DNA from: Paenibacillus psychroresistens
GTDB lineage: Bacteria > Bacillota > Bacilli > Paenibacillales > NBRC-103111
Length of the DNA: 64,000 bases
Direction: 5' to 3'
Assembly (NCBI RefSeq): GCF_009728935.1
Contig: NZ_CP034235.1
Location: 5,779,501-5,843,500, forward strand
Positions 8,888-17,284 of the stretch are shown here, one piece after another. Position 1 is the stretch's first letter, and each line of letters starts with the position of its first letter. The notes beneath the pieces are model-generated. The model saw nothing but the letters and a program-made list of their open reading frames with translations, had not been told where the DNA came from and made no database searches. The position numbers and the translations under genes are program-made.

Positions 8888-8966
8888 TGCAGGTGAAGGG
8901 ACTTGAACCCCCACGGTTTCACTTTAGATTTTGAGTCGAACGCGTCTTCCATTCCTCCACACTGGC
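8888..8966 (-). tRNA. tRNA-Leu (anticodon CAA)-like, probably degenerate
   Basis: Read on the minus strand, the sequence has a long-variable-arm tRNA layout. The anticodon loop is CTCAAAA (anticodon CAA, leucine UUG codons), followed by a T arm with TTCAAGT loop and a CACCTGC acceptor strand. However, the acceptor 5' strand GCCAGTG mispairs with CACCTGC at two positions, the D stem and the anticodon stem each have a mismatch, and the 3' end is TCA rather than CCA. An intrinsic terminator follows. It is either a decaying second copy or a diverged accessory tRNA. Confidence 0.6.
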
Positions 8967-8969
8967 AAG

Positions 8970-9247
8970 TAAAAAATGATATAAAATTGTATACTTTACT
9001 CTTTTTCACTTTCGAGTTATCCTCGACTCATCAGCCTCACCAAACTTTTCCGCGTTACGTCGCGACAAAAGCGAGATAGTCTAAGATGAGTTGAACATCT
9101 CCATGTTTGGTAGCAAATCAATGTAAAGCGAGATACATTTTCGTGAAACTCCTTATACCATAAGGCATCATAATCTTAATTTAATCAAAAAAATGTAATT
9201 CATCGACTTGAAACCTAGATTCACCGAGCTGGTTTACTTGTAAATTA
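8970..9247. other. intergenic stretch without recognisable gene
   Basis: Only short open frames are present, and no terminator or promoter stands out. The stretch separates the tRNA-like gene from the LacI/GH51 pseudogene and may contain further decayed coding DNA. Confidence 0.4.
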
Positions 9248-10026
9248 ATGCATGATTATACATCTCTCATAAATTCTGAAAATCCAGTCTCAATAATTCT
9301 GAAAACTTTCTCATTAATTATGACACCACACAAATACCCATCTGCTTTTAATCGCAAAAAAGGTTTTGTTGATGCTCTAAAAGACACAAAGATCAAGCTG
9401 AAAATTCACACTGACAAAATGAACTGGTTGGGAGGTTATCAAGCAGGCGATACCCTAATGGAATTCCTCCAAGAGGATTCTCCGCCAACCGCTATTTTTG
9501 TCGCCAATGATTGGATGGCAATCGGTATGATTCAGAAGTTAAAAGAACGTGGAATAAGCATCCCTATTCCGCTTGCAGCTGAGTTCTCACCTACATCATC
9601 TACCTTTAATTTGGATATAAAGCTGCTAATTTCAGAACTGCTAGCGGTGTTAAATCAAAGTTCTCATTCCAACAAAAAAATCCTGCTGCCCGCAACCTTT
9701 ATTCCCCGCGAATCATTAGGCAGATGTATTTATGAAGGGATTTGGGTAGGCGAGGATTCACACATTCCCAATACCGATGGCATGCGCAATGATGTCCAAT
9801 CGGCATTGAAGGAGCAGCAAAGCCCTGTATTGAGATGGCCAGGAGGTTGTTTTGCAGATTCACATCATCAAGTACGATTTTGAGCGATACCATTCTTAAT
9901 GCACATAATACTTTTGAGCAGGCTAATCCTATTCAACCCATTGCATTTACAGGCTCAACATTTGCGGATGGCTTGCTTAGTTTAACATTACATCCCACAT
10001 CTGTAGTCGTACTAACTCTGGAATAA
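9248..10026 (+). pseudogene. chimeric remnant: LacI regulator C-terminus fused to internally deleted GH51 arabinofuranosidase
   Basis: Residues 20-155 of the 211-residue frame are the effector-binding end of a LacI/GalR regulator (RKKGFVDALKD, PPTAIFVANDWMAIG, then LLPATFIPRESLGR). From GRCIYEGIWVGED the same frame becomes the N-terminus of a GH51 alpha-L-arabinofuranosidase (IPNTDGMRNDV, PVLRWPGGCFAD) and stops at 9883. Shifted by one frame, 9866-10026 encodes the GH51 C-terminus (NAHNTFEQANP ... SVVVLTLE). Nearly 400 central residues with the catalytic acids are absent. The first junction falls in LGR, present at that place in both families, which points to deletion by recombination at a short shared sequence. 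There was probably once a LacI-regulated arabinan-use gene set here. Confidence 0.75.
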
Positions 10027-10042
10027 ACCACGAGGTGTTATC

Positions 10043-10359
10043 ATGAATGAAAATGTAGAACCTGACAACAACAGCAAGGGCTGCTCGCTAGTGTACAAAT
10101 CTCACCAGAAGAAATAGCAGCCCTGTTTAATCATAATCTGAGAATTAAATCTGTAAAGGTCGTTACGGAAGCGGAGTATGCGCTCCGCATCGAGGCATGC
10201 ATGGCTTGTCCTGCACTGCAATCTGGATCAACCTGCCAATATTGCGGGTGCTTGGTGCACTTAAAAGCTAAAGTACGAGCTTCTAAATGTCCATTTCCTT
10301 ACGAACCTAAATGGCCTACGATTGTAGCTCTAGAAACAAGACTACCAAAGCAAACATAA
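10043..10359 (+). pseudogene. Cys-rich DUF6171-like small protein with frameshift
   Basis: ATG at 10043 after GAGGTG opens MNENVEPDNNSKGC and then runs into a stop. A different frame continues from about 10085 with ISPEEIAALFNHNLR, CMACPALQSGSTCQYCGC and ends LPKQT at 10359. The order CKGC-like start, CxxC and CxYCGC, and the small size are those of DUF6171-type putative zinc proteins. One small deletion near 10080 separates the halves. It may be a pseudogene or reflect a base-calling error. Confidence 0.55.
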
Positions 10360-10493
10360 GGATCAAAAATGATAAATACGCTGTTAATGGAAATTCCTTC
10401 TGCATTTTTTGCATATGGGCTCCTCCTCTGTTTTCTGTTTTGAAGCTGTTACTTACTAATAAACACCTTTTCCTATTTTGAAGCATTTAAACA

Positions 10494-10532
10494 GCAAAAA
10501 AGCAGATCCTGTAACCAGGTCTGCTTTTTTTA
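10494..10532. terminator. bidirectional intrinsic terminator
   Basis: AGCAGATCCTG pairs with CAGGTCTGCT (one bulge), with A-run before and T-run after. It serves the end of the AraC gene at 10534 on the minus strand and possibly the DUF6171-like unit on the plus strand. Confidence 0.8.
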
Positions 10533-10533
10533 T

Positions 10534-11412
10534 TTAGGATTTTAAATAAACTTCTCTCACTACATTACGGAAGGCTTTGGGTGTCATCCCTTTATGTTTT
10601 TTGAATAGCTGGCAGAAATACGGGGTGCCGAACCCTCCAATCTCAAGGCCGATATCTTGAATCGATTTTGCTGTATTGGCAAGCAAGGTGCATGCCTCGC
10701 GGATACGGCGCGCTGTGATGTAGTCGGACAATGTAGTACCTGTGTAGGTTTTGAACATATGTGAAATGTGATAAGGCGATAGATGCAGCTCGGATGCCAT
10801 CTTACTCAAGTCAAAATATTTGCTGTAATTGCCTTCCACCCAATCCATCATTCCTTCAATGTGCTGGTAGGTTCTTTCGCTTCCTTTTGCGGGAAATTTA
10901 TTTTTGGGAAATACATGAGTTTGTAAATAATGAAGCACCGAAATTAGAAAAAGCGTGTGATCTTCTGCTTGCTGAGCAGAATCCTCAATGTGATTTAATG
11001 AATAGCCGTGAAGGATGTCTGTATACAAGTGACTGGGTGCGAGTGTAAAAACCTGCTGAGGTAAACTCCCCTTCCATAATAGTCGCAGAAAAGCTTGCAG
11101 ATTCGGAAATGGCGACAAATAAGGATCCATAATACGAGGGTCAAACGTAATATTGCTGCGTATATAAGAGGCTCCCGACTGAACGGGAACCTCTACTTTA
11201 TGGAGCTGATAAGGCTGAAAGCAGAAAAGCGTTCCCGCGCGTAATGGAAAAGTTTCATGCTCCAAAGTAACACTGCCAAAGCCCTCGTGAATGTATAGTA
11301 ACTCAATGCCCTGATGAGCATGCAGCATTCTCCAATACGTATCTTTAGTCTCATTTTGGTAGCTCATTGCAAATGAATTCGGACCTAGATTCATCTGCTC
11401 GATCAGATTCAT
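10534..11412 (-). CDS. AraC-family regulator next to GH88
   Basis: This 292-residue protein has an N-terminal cupin-like sensor (residues 30-120, with HAHQGIELLYIHEGFG and a PYQLHKVE strand) and a C-terminal double helix-turn-helix (residues 190-288, LSKMASELHLSPYHISHMFKTYTG ... IGGFGTPYFCQLFKKHKGMTPKAFR), the AraC/XylS layout. It is divergent from the GH88 hydrolase gene with 118 bases between, so it is the likely local activator responding to an unsaturated uronic acid sugar. The start at 11412 follows AAGGAG at a rather long spacing. Confidence 0.85.
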   Translation of the reverse strand: MNLIEQMNLGPNSFAMSYQNETKDTYWRMLHAHQGIELLYIHEGFGSVTLEHETFPLRAGTLFCFQPYQLHKVEVPVQSGASYIRSNITFDPRIMDPYLSPFPNLQAFLRLLWKGSLPQQVFTLAPSHLYTDILHGYSLNHIEDSAQQAEDHTLFLISVLHYLQTHVFPKNKFPAKGSERTYQHIEGMMDWVEGNYSKYFDLSKMASELHLSPYHISHMFKTYTGTTLSDYITARRIREACTLLANTAKSIQDIGLEIGGFGTPYFCQLFKKHKGMTPKAFRNVVREVYLKS

Positions 11413-11530
11413 TTCATGCTCAGCTCCTTAACGATAATTCGCAACACAGCTACATTTTATCACAATCAAACAATAGGAAACAGGATATATAATAGAGACT
11501 AGGAAATTAATTTTTAGGAGGAAATAAGAG

Positions 11531-12658
11531 ATGTGGAAAAAAGCAATCGAAGATACTCTACGCATCACGAAAGCCAATATTGAAAGAGTTGGAGAGCAAT
11601 TCCCTCACGTAAGCCGTGGTGATCGCAAATATCAATTAATGAATAATACAGACTGGACCGAAGGCTTCTGGTCAGGCATTCTCTGGTTAAGCTACGAGTA
11701 TTCCGGAGAAGCGGTGTTTCGTGAAGCAGCAAACCGTACGGTGGAAAGCTTTCGTCAACGATTAGCAGAGAATATTAATTTAGATCATCATGATATCGGA
11801 TTTCTCTACACGCCTTCAGCAATGGCCCAATGGATTCTCGAGAAGGATAGCTTAGCCAAAACAACTGCACTTGAAGCTGCCGATGTATTAATGCTGCGTT
11901 GGCGAGAGAAATCGCAGATACTCCAAGCATGGGGAGCCAAAGACGACCTAGAAAATGGCGGACGAATTATCATCGATTGCCTGATGAATCTTCCCTTGCT
12001 GCATTGGGCTTGTCAACAAACCGGAGATGACTTCTATGCAGAGGTCGCCGCTATTCATACCGAGCAGAGTAGAAGATTTCTGGTTCGAGGCGATGATTCC
12101 TCCTATCATACGTTTTACTTTAATCAAGAAACGGGTGATGCACTAAGAGGTGGAACTGCACAGGGCTATCAAGACGGCTCTACCTGGACTCGCGGACAAG
12201 CATGGGGGATTTATGGCTTTGCACTTGCTTATAGATATCTGAAAAAACCGGAGCTGCTGGAAACATCAAAACGTCTGGCACGTTATTTTATCGAGCATTT
12301 CCCTAGCGATGACGTTGTTTTTTGGGATTTTAGCGCTCCGCAAACCGCAGAAACCAAGCGCGACAGCTCAGCCTCAGCTATTGCTGCAGCTGGCATCTTA
12401 GAATTAATCGGCTTTCTAGATGAGCAAGATCCCGAGCGCGCTTATTTTCTTGACGCAGTAACAAGATCAATGGTCTCATTGTCGCATAACTATTCCACAG
12501 CTGCGGAGGAGGATGCAGAAGGATTCCTTAACCGGGGCTCTTATTCTGTACGAGGAAACTTTTCTCCAGATGATTATATGATTTGGGGTGATTATTTCTA
12601 TCTCGAGGCTTTAATGCGACTTGAGAAAAATATACCCGGCTATTGGTATGAAAGATAA
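11531..12658 (+). CDS. ugl: GH88 unsaturated glucuronyl hydrolase
   Basis: The 375-residue cytoplasmic protein is colinear from its first residues with the unsaturated glucuronyl hydrolase of Bacillus sp. GL1. The two aspartates used for hydration of the 4,5 double bond fall at the same numbers: Asp88 in LDHHDIGFLY and Asp149 in GGRIIIDC. The enzyme releases the 4-deoxy unsaturated uronic acid from oligosaccharides made by polysaccharide lyases (glycosaminoglycan, gellan or xanthan fragments). The start is firm: TTAGGAGG precedes ATG. A strong hairpin terminator follows. No lyase or transporter adjoins it, so it may receive substrate through another importer. Confidence 0.93.
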   Translation: MWKKAIEDTLRITKANIERVGEQFPHVSRGDRKYQLMNNTDWTEGFWSGILWLSYEYSGEAVFREAANRTVESFRQRLAENINLDHHDIGFLYTPSAMAQWILEKDSLAKTTALEAADVLMLRWREKSQILQAWGAKDDLENGGRIIIDCLMNLPLLHWACQQTGDDFYAEVAAIHTEQSRRFLVRGDDSSYHTFYFNQETGDALRGGTAQGYQDGSTWTRGQAWGIYGFALAYRYLKKPELLETSKRLARYFIEHFPSDDVVFWDFSAPQTAETKRDSSASAIAAAGILELIGFLDEQDPERAYFLDAVTRSMVSLSHNYSTAAEEDAEGFLNRGSYSVRGNFSPDDYMIWGDYFYLEALMRLEKNIPGYWYER

Positions 12659-12677
12659 GCTAACCCACCCAATCCTA

Positions 12678-12705
12678 AAAACCTGCCAGATCTCCTGGCA
12701 GGTTT
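12678..12705 (+). terminator. terminator after GH88
   Basis: AAACCTGCCAG and its complement CTGGCAGGTTT form an 11-bp stem 20 bases after the GH88 stop. The T-run is short (TTTAATT). Confidence 0.7.
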
Positions 12706-12724
12706 AATTGCAAAATCCCCATTC

Positions 12725-13206
12725 ATAAAGCCATGGAGAATAGAATTCTCCACCAGGGGCTGCAGCAGCTTCAAGCTGGCATGATTCAGCAGATAGATTT
12801 CATCAGCATCAATGCGGAATTCGAACAGCTCTTCATAACATTGCTGCTGAAGAATCAAGTATTGAGTTACATGCTCGATTTCCTTTCGAACTGTTGTCAG
12901 CTCATGACCATTATTGAGCCCAAGGCGAAACAGTAGAGAAAGCGAAACTATCATCTCTTTTACATCCTCCTGCTTGCGGGATTCTGTCTTCCAGAGAATT
13001 GTATTCAGCGTATTATACAGAAAATGCGGATTAATTTGTGACTGTAGAGCTTTCATCTCCGATAGCCTTTTTTGATGCTCCGCTGCCCTTACATTGAGAA
13101 TTAATACTTCTATTTTTTCAAGCATTGTATTGAAGTGGTCTCCCACCTGAGCTACCTCATCCTTATATGTACTCTCAAACCTCACCGACATATCGTTATC
13201 GCCCCA
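12725..13206 (-). pseudogene. YesM-type histidine kinase fragment
   Basis: The frame carries the end of a HAMP domain (GDNDMSVRFESTYKDEVAQVG), the His_kinase phosphoacceptor region (LQSQINPHFLYNT, with the His) and the N-box beginning (QPLVENSILHGF). It lacks the membrane sensor before it and the ATP-binding G boxes after it. The reading continues only into sequence antisense to the GH88 terminator. Such a fragment cannot be an active kinase. Confidence 0.8.
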
Positions 13207-13310
13207 AAATTACCCAGCCCTGCCCACTTGCTGCCTTGAATTCCCTGCCAGATGCTGTAATCCTTGAATGCAATCTGCAGACCATACATAGGCTTAAATA
13301 AGGAGTAATC
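13201..13310 (-). pseudogene. LplB-type sugar permease fragment
   Basis: Immediately upstream of the kinase fragment, in another frame, 36 codons read FKPMYGLQIAFKDYSIWQG followed by SKWAGLGNF. This is the first periplasmic loop of LplB/YtcP-type ABC permeases. The two fragments join within GGGGCG. A deletion between a transporter gene and a nearby kinase gene explains it best. No gene is seen between 13311 and the terminator at 13419. Confidence 0.65.
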
Positions 13311-13418
13311 CTATTATCAAAGACGGAAATCCTACTGCCTTAAACCAATGCAAAAAAAGCCCCCAGTTAAGGAAAGGCTCGTCCTGAACCGGAAGCTTTC
13401 AGTGGTTTTTGTTAAAGG

Positions 13419-13460
13419 AAAGACAACCTATCCCGTGATGGGGATAAGCTGTCTTTTATT
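13419..13460. terminator. terminator of the GH16 gene
   Basis: AAAGACA-ACC-TATCCC pairs with GGGATA-AGC-TGTCTTT, an interrupted stem just downstream of the stop of the minus-strand GH16 gene. Confidence 0.7.
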
Positions 13461-13473
13461 GAATCCTTGATAA

Positions 13474-16400
13474 TTATTGAAACACTCTTACGTAATCCAC
13501 ATAAAAGTCTCCGCCATCATTATAACGCGCAAGATCGCTTGGCCAAGCAGGCGAGATACTGAGCTGCAGCAGAAAGTATAGGGGCGACTTATTTCTCTCT
13601 GTTGTAGGTGTTCGCCATACTTCAATATTGTCCATGTAATAAATGGTATCGCTATTGGTGACTTTCGCTCCATAGACATGAAAGGCTTGGGACATATCGG
13701 CATTGATGCCAAAATCGCTATACTTGGTCATGTGGTCGTTGTGCACGGCGTCCGTTTGTCCAGGAGGTGCCCAATCATGATTTACTTCATGGATGTACTT
13801 AGGTCCATCCGGGTAAACACCATAGCCTTCCATTATATCAATTTCACCAGTACCGTAGGTGTTATGAGCCGTAATACCCGGCTGTGATAAAGTCCAGAAG
13901 CCCGGCCAAACAACATGTCCGGCAGCAGTGGCAATTCGTGCTTCAAAATATCCCAAGGTAGCCGCTCCCGTTACGGTACCGTCAGAATGTCCATTAGTCA
14001 GGATTCCACTGGTGTAGGTCCGGCCCCAGCCGAATGGATCTGTAAATCCTGCCGGAGCTTTAGATAAGCGAATACGCAAATAATTGCTGTCAATAAGCGC
14101 AAACGGATTATATGCAGATTCTGCATCCGCATAATAAGCCATACCGAATTGCTGCCCATCTGGCTTCTGCGATCCATAAGTCTGACCAATCCCCGTGCGT
14201 GAGACAGATAGGCTGGAAGCGGTAAAATCATCCGAGAAAACAACCGACATGCCGGAGGCCTGAGCAGGAGCAGATGGCATTCCCTGATTCCAAGCCGTCC
14301 CCCCTGTATTGAACAGCTGCAGATAACAGATATCGGAGGCACCGCCAGTCGATTTTAATACAACTGTTATTGGCCCATGCGGATAATTATTCGCCGGAAA
14401 TGAAACCGAGCCTGCACCACCGACTATAGATACCGTTGCAAAAGTATCTTCATATCCCTGCGCTGCAGGATGTGCGATATCCGGTGCATGCCAGCTGCTT
14501 GCTGTTACCCCTGTTATCCCAGGCGCACTGAAATTTATTGTCGTCGTACCTGATACATTAGCTCGGTAAGCGGGTGAAGATACCTTAATGATAGATTCCG
14601 CAACCGGACTGCCGATATCAAACCAATCAAAATCCGCATTCACTCCGCCCCAGTTCTGGCCGATTAAACCAACCTTTAAGCTTGAACCCAAATCGAGATT
14701 GGTATATTCATTAATAAAGACATAATTCACATCGTCTGTACTGTAATAACCGCGGTAATTAAGACCCACCTTGGTCATTTTAAAATAAATTGTTGTCCCG
14801 TTTGGCGTATCGTTAGGATGAAACTCAAAGGCTTGATTGATTTCCTTGTCAAAGGAAGCATTGAAATCTCCAGGCCCGTTATAGTATTCCAGAAGCCTGA
14901 GGTAATTGTCATCATCCTTGTAGACTACTAGCCCTGCCATCTGATTGCCTCCGTTGGGATTAAAGCTAAGCTTTGTTTTCATCGTCCAGTCCGAAGAAGG
15001 TGGCGTCCTGAGCAGAATGTTCTCGGTGCTGTTATAGGCTCCATATAAATCCTGATCCTGTACCTTGATACGCATGTACCCGGATCTTTCTGTCAGGCTC
15101 CAGTTCGCGCTATCCTGCCTGATCCAGCTCCATGCCCCATTAAGGGTGCTGCTTGTGAATTCATCTGTATGAGTGCCTGGCGGCGGGGTCGGAGTAGGAC
15201 TTGGCGAGCCGGATGGAGTTGCCGTCGGTGTTGGTGTTGCCGTTGGTGTTGGTGTAGCCGTTGGCGTTGGTGTAGGCGGCAAAGATGCTGTCGGCGTTGG
15301 TGTTAAAGTTGGCAGCGTTGTTGGCGGCGGAGTTGAAGTCGATGTATTCTCATTGAAATAATCGAAATCTGCACTGACTCCTGCTGTGCTTTGAGCAATA
15401 AGGCCAACCTTCAAGCTTGATAATGTCAAGCTTGTATACTGCCATATTCGAGTATAGGTAATATCATCCGTGCTATAGCATCCCGTATACGTAGTCCCAA
15501 CCTTGACGATTTTAAGATAACCAACGGTGGAGCCGACCGTATCCGTTGGATGGAACTCCAATGAACCTGCTATTTCCTTATCAAAAGAGATATTGACATC
15601 ACCCGGACCATTGTAATATTTAATAAATCTTAAATAATTATCATCATCTTTATAAACAACCAAACCAGCCATCTGGTAGGTCGTATTGGGATTAAAATCA
15701 AGCTTGGTTTTGATTGTCCAATCCGATGTCGAGGGAGTTTTCAACAGAATGTTCTCCGTATTATTAGAGCCTCCATACAAATCCTGTCCTTGCAGATTTA
15801 AGCGCATATAACCACTTCTTGCCGTCAGGCTCCAGTTTGCGCTATCCTGCCGAATCCAGCTCCAGGCTGCATTAAGCGTGCTTGTACTGAAATCATCGAT
15901 GAAGCCAGATGGTGTCGGGGTTGGTGTCGGAGTTGGCGTTGCACTGGCTGATATTTCGTCATACCAGTCATAATCCGCACTCACACCCGAGGTGCCCTGT
16001 GTGATAAGCCCGACCCTAACTCCAGAACCGAGACTTAGGCTCGTGAATTCATATACCTGTGTATAGCTGCTGTCATCTGTGCTGTAGTAACCTGTGTAGG
16101 TTGTGCCGGACTTCACTATTTTCAGATAATAGGTTGTGGCATTAGAGGTGTCTATCGGATGAAAATCAAAGGTCTGGGCAATTTCCTTATCAAAAGAAAC
16201 ATTGATATCACCAGCTCCGTTGTAATAGTTGACCAGCCGCAGATAATTATCATCATCCTTATAGACGACAAGCCCGCCCATCTGATATTGAGCGCTTGGG
16301 TTAAATTCCATCTTCGTCTTGATTGTCCAATCTGCCGAAGGTGCAGGTCGGGTGAGGATATTCTCGGTATTATTAGATGCCCCGTATAAATCCTGACCTT

Positions 16401-16620
16401 GCGTATTAAGCCTCATATATCCGCTTCTTGCAGACAAGCTCCAATTCGTACTATCCTGTCTGGTCCAGCTCCAGCCGGAATCTAGGCTGCCGGTAGTAAA
16501 ATCATCTGTATGCCCTGTTGCAGAGGTTATCGAGCCCGGAACAAAGCTGAAGGTCAAAACGGAAAAAGCCATAATGAATGACAAAACAATGGATAGATAT
16601 TGCTTTCTTTTAGATTTCAT
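13474..16620 (-). CDS. secreted modular GH16 endo-glucanase with three N-terminal beta-sandwich modules
   Basis: The 1048-residue protein starts with a signal peptide (residues 1-35, hydrophobic core YLSIVLSFIMAFSVLTF). Three repeats of about 200 residues follow (DDFTTGSLDSGWSW..., DDFSTSTLNAAWSW..., DEFTSSTLNGAWSW...). Each is a concanavalin-like sandwich resembling the C-terminal domain of GH43 xylosidases/DUF1349, and they are joined by Pro/Thr linkers. A small beta domain (about residues 675-775) precedes the C-terminal GH16 catalytic domain with EIDIME (nucleophile Glu926, acid/base Glu931). GH16 enzymes of this type hydrolyse beta-1,3/1,4-glucans or galactans. AAAGGAGG precedes ATG. A cre-like site lies upstream, suggesting glucose repression. 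Confidence 0.88.
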   Translation of the reverse strand: MKSKRKQYLSIVLSFIMAFSVLTFSFVPGSITSATGHTDDFTTGSLDSGWSWTRQDSTNWSLSARSGYMRLNTQGQDLYGASNNTENILTRPAPSADWTIKTKMEFNPSAQYQMGGLVVYKDDDNYLRLVNYYNGAGDINVSFDKEIAQTFDFHPIDTSNATTYYLKIVKSGTTYTGYYSTDDSSYTQVYEFTSLSLGSGVRVGLITQGTSGVSADYDWYDEISASATPTPTPTPTPSGFIDDFSTSTLNAAWSWIRQDSANWSLTARSGYMRLNLQGQDLYGGSNNTENILLKTPSTSDWTIKTKLDFNPNTTYQMAGLVVYKDDDNYLRFIKYYNGPGDVNISFDKEIAGSLEFHPTDTVGSTVGYLKIVKVGTTYTGCYSTDDITYTRIWQYTSLTLSSLKVGLIAQSTAGVSADFDYFNENTSTSTPPPTTLPTLTPTPTASLPPTPTPTATPTPTATPTPTATPSGSPSPTPTPPPGTHTDEFTSSTLNGAWSWIRQDSANWSLTERSGYMRIKVQDQDLYGAYNSTENILLRTPPSSDWTMKTKLSFNPNGGNQMAGLVVYKDDDNYLRLLEYYNGPGDFNASFDKEINQAFEFHPNDTPNGTTIYFKMTKVGLNYRGYYSTDDVNYVFINEYTNLDLGSSLKVGLIGQNWGGVNADFDWFDIGSPVAESIIKVSSPAYRANVSGTTTINFSAPGITGVTASSWHAPDIAHPAAQGYEDTFATVSIVGGAGSVSFPANNYPHGPITVVLKSTGGASDICYLQLFNTGGTAWNQGMPSAPAQASGMSVVFSDDFTASSLSVSRTGIGQTYGSQKPDGQQFGMAYYADAESAYNPFALIDSNYLRIRLSKAPAGFTDPFGWGRTYTSGILTNGHSDGTVTGAATLGYFEARIATAAGHVVWPGFWTLSQPGITAHNTYGTGEIDIMEGYGVYPDGPKYIHEVNHDWAPPGQTDAVHNDHMTKYSDFGINADMSQAFHVYGAKVTNSDTIYYMDNIEVWRTPTTERNKSPLYFLLQLSISPAWPSDLARYNDGGDFYVDYVRVFQ

Positions 16621-16660
16621 TAATAATGCCTCCTTTGGATAGTTGGTTTATTCGGCTTTT

Positions 16661-16675
16661 TTGAAAGCGTGTACA
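16661..16675. promoter_or_regulatory. candidate CcpA cre site upstream of GH16
   Basis: TTGAAAGCGTGTACA fits the cre consensus WTGNAANCGNWNNCW with one mismatch. It lies 41 bases upstream of the GH16 start codon, a position suited to catabolite repression. The rest of 16676-16878 shows no gene. Confidence 0.5.
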
Positions 16676-16878
16676 TTTTATTCAATAAATAAGTCTTTTT
16701 GCCCCCTTTCCTCTAGTTAATACAAAATCACCCTGACACCTGAGAATACATATCTCCTAATGAGCATAGATGGTTTCATTATGCTTCACCGTGAAGCTCA
16801 CTCCTTTATAATAAGGATGATAATCGGTTACAGATATAATAAACTAGAGAATAAATATCAGGATTCGGCGGATGGAGT

Positions 16879-17284
16879 ATGCCAAAGAACGGAAAACTGG
16901 AGTTTTTCTATTACAGATCTCATGAGACCGGTTCCTATATTGACTATCACAAGCACAAATGCTATGAATTGGTTTATCTCATATTTGGCAACGGAATGAT
17001 GAATTTAAACGGCGGGACCTTGCATTAAGTGCCTAACTAATTTCGTTTTTCACGATTCTGCAAATCTAAAAATCCTCACACTCATACTAGGTATGAAGGA
17101 GGAAATTCTTGGCCAAAAACAACACTATCCGGTTAGAGCTAATTTAATGTTAAATGAAATCATTCTTTGGCTGCGTCGGCAGGGTGAAGCTCCAGTCGCA
17201 GAAAATCGACTGGAGAGGCTCTTCTATGCGAGAAAGTTTAATCAGATATTCCTGACGCAGCAATGGCATACTTCTACCTCATGA
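16879..17284 (+). pseudogene. AraC-family regulator pseudogene, paralogue of the gene at 28944
   Basis: ATG at 16879 opens MPKNGKLEFFYYRSHETGSY...NLNGG and stops at 17029. In a second frame 17093-17284 encodes MKEEILGQKQHY...LNEIILWLRR. Both pieces align with residues 1-45 and about 105-155 of the intact AraC gene at 28944, including long identical DNA runs. About 60 central residues and the whole DNA-binding domain are missing. The stop lies directly against the stop of the permease gene on the other strand, so the 3' half was probably lost when these ends were joined. Confidence 0.75.

Noticed and set aside
8794..9009. 71-codon minus-strand frame
   Set aside because: It reads through the tRNA-like gene and its terminator.
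9835..10026. 63-codon plus-strand frame as an independent gene
   Set aside because: Its sequence is the GH51 C-terminus continuing from the upstream fragment after a deletion, so it is listed in the pseudogene.
15173..15361. Gly-Val repeat frame on the plus strand in the GH16 gene
   Set aside because: It is the complement of the Pro/Thr linker.
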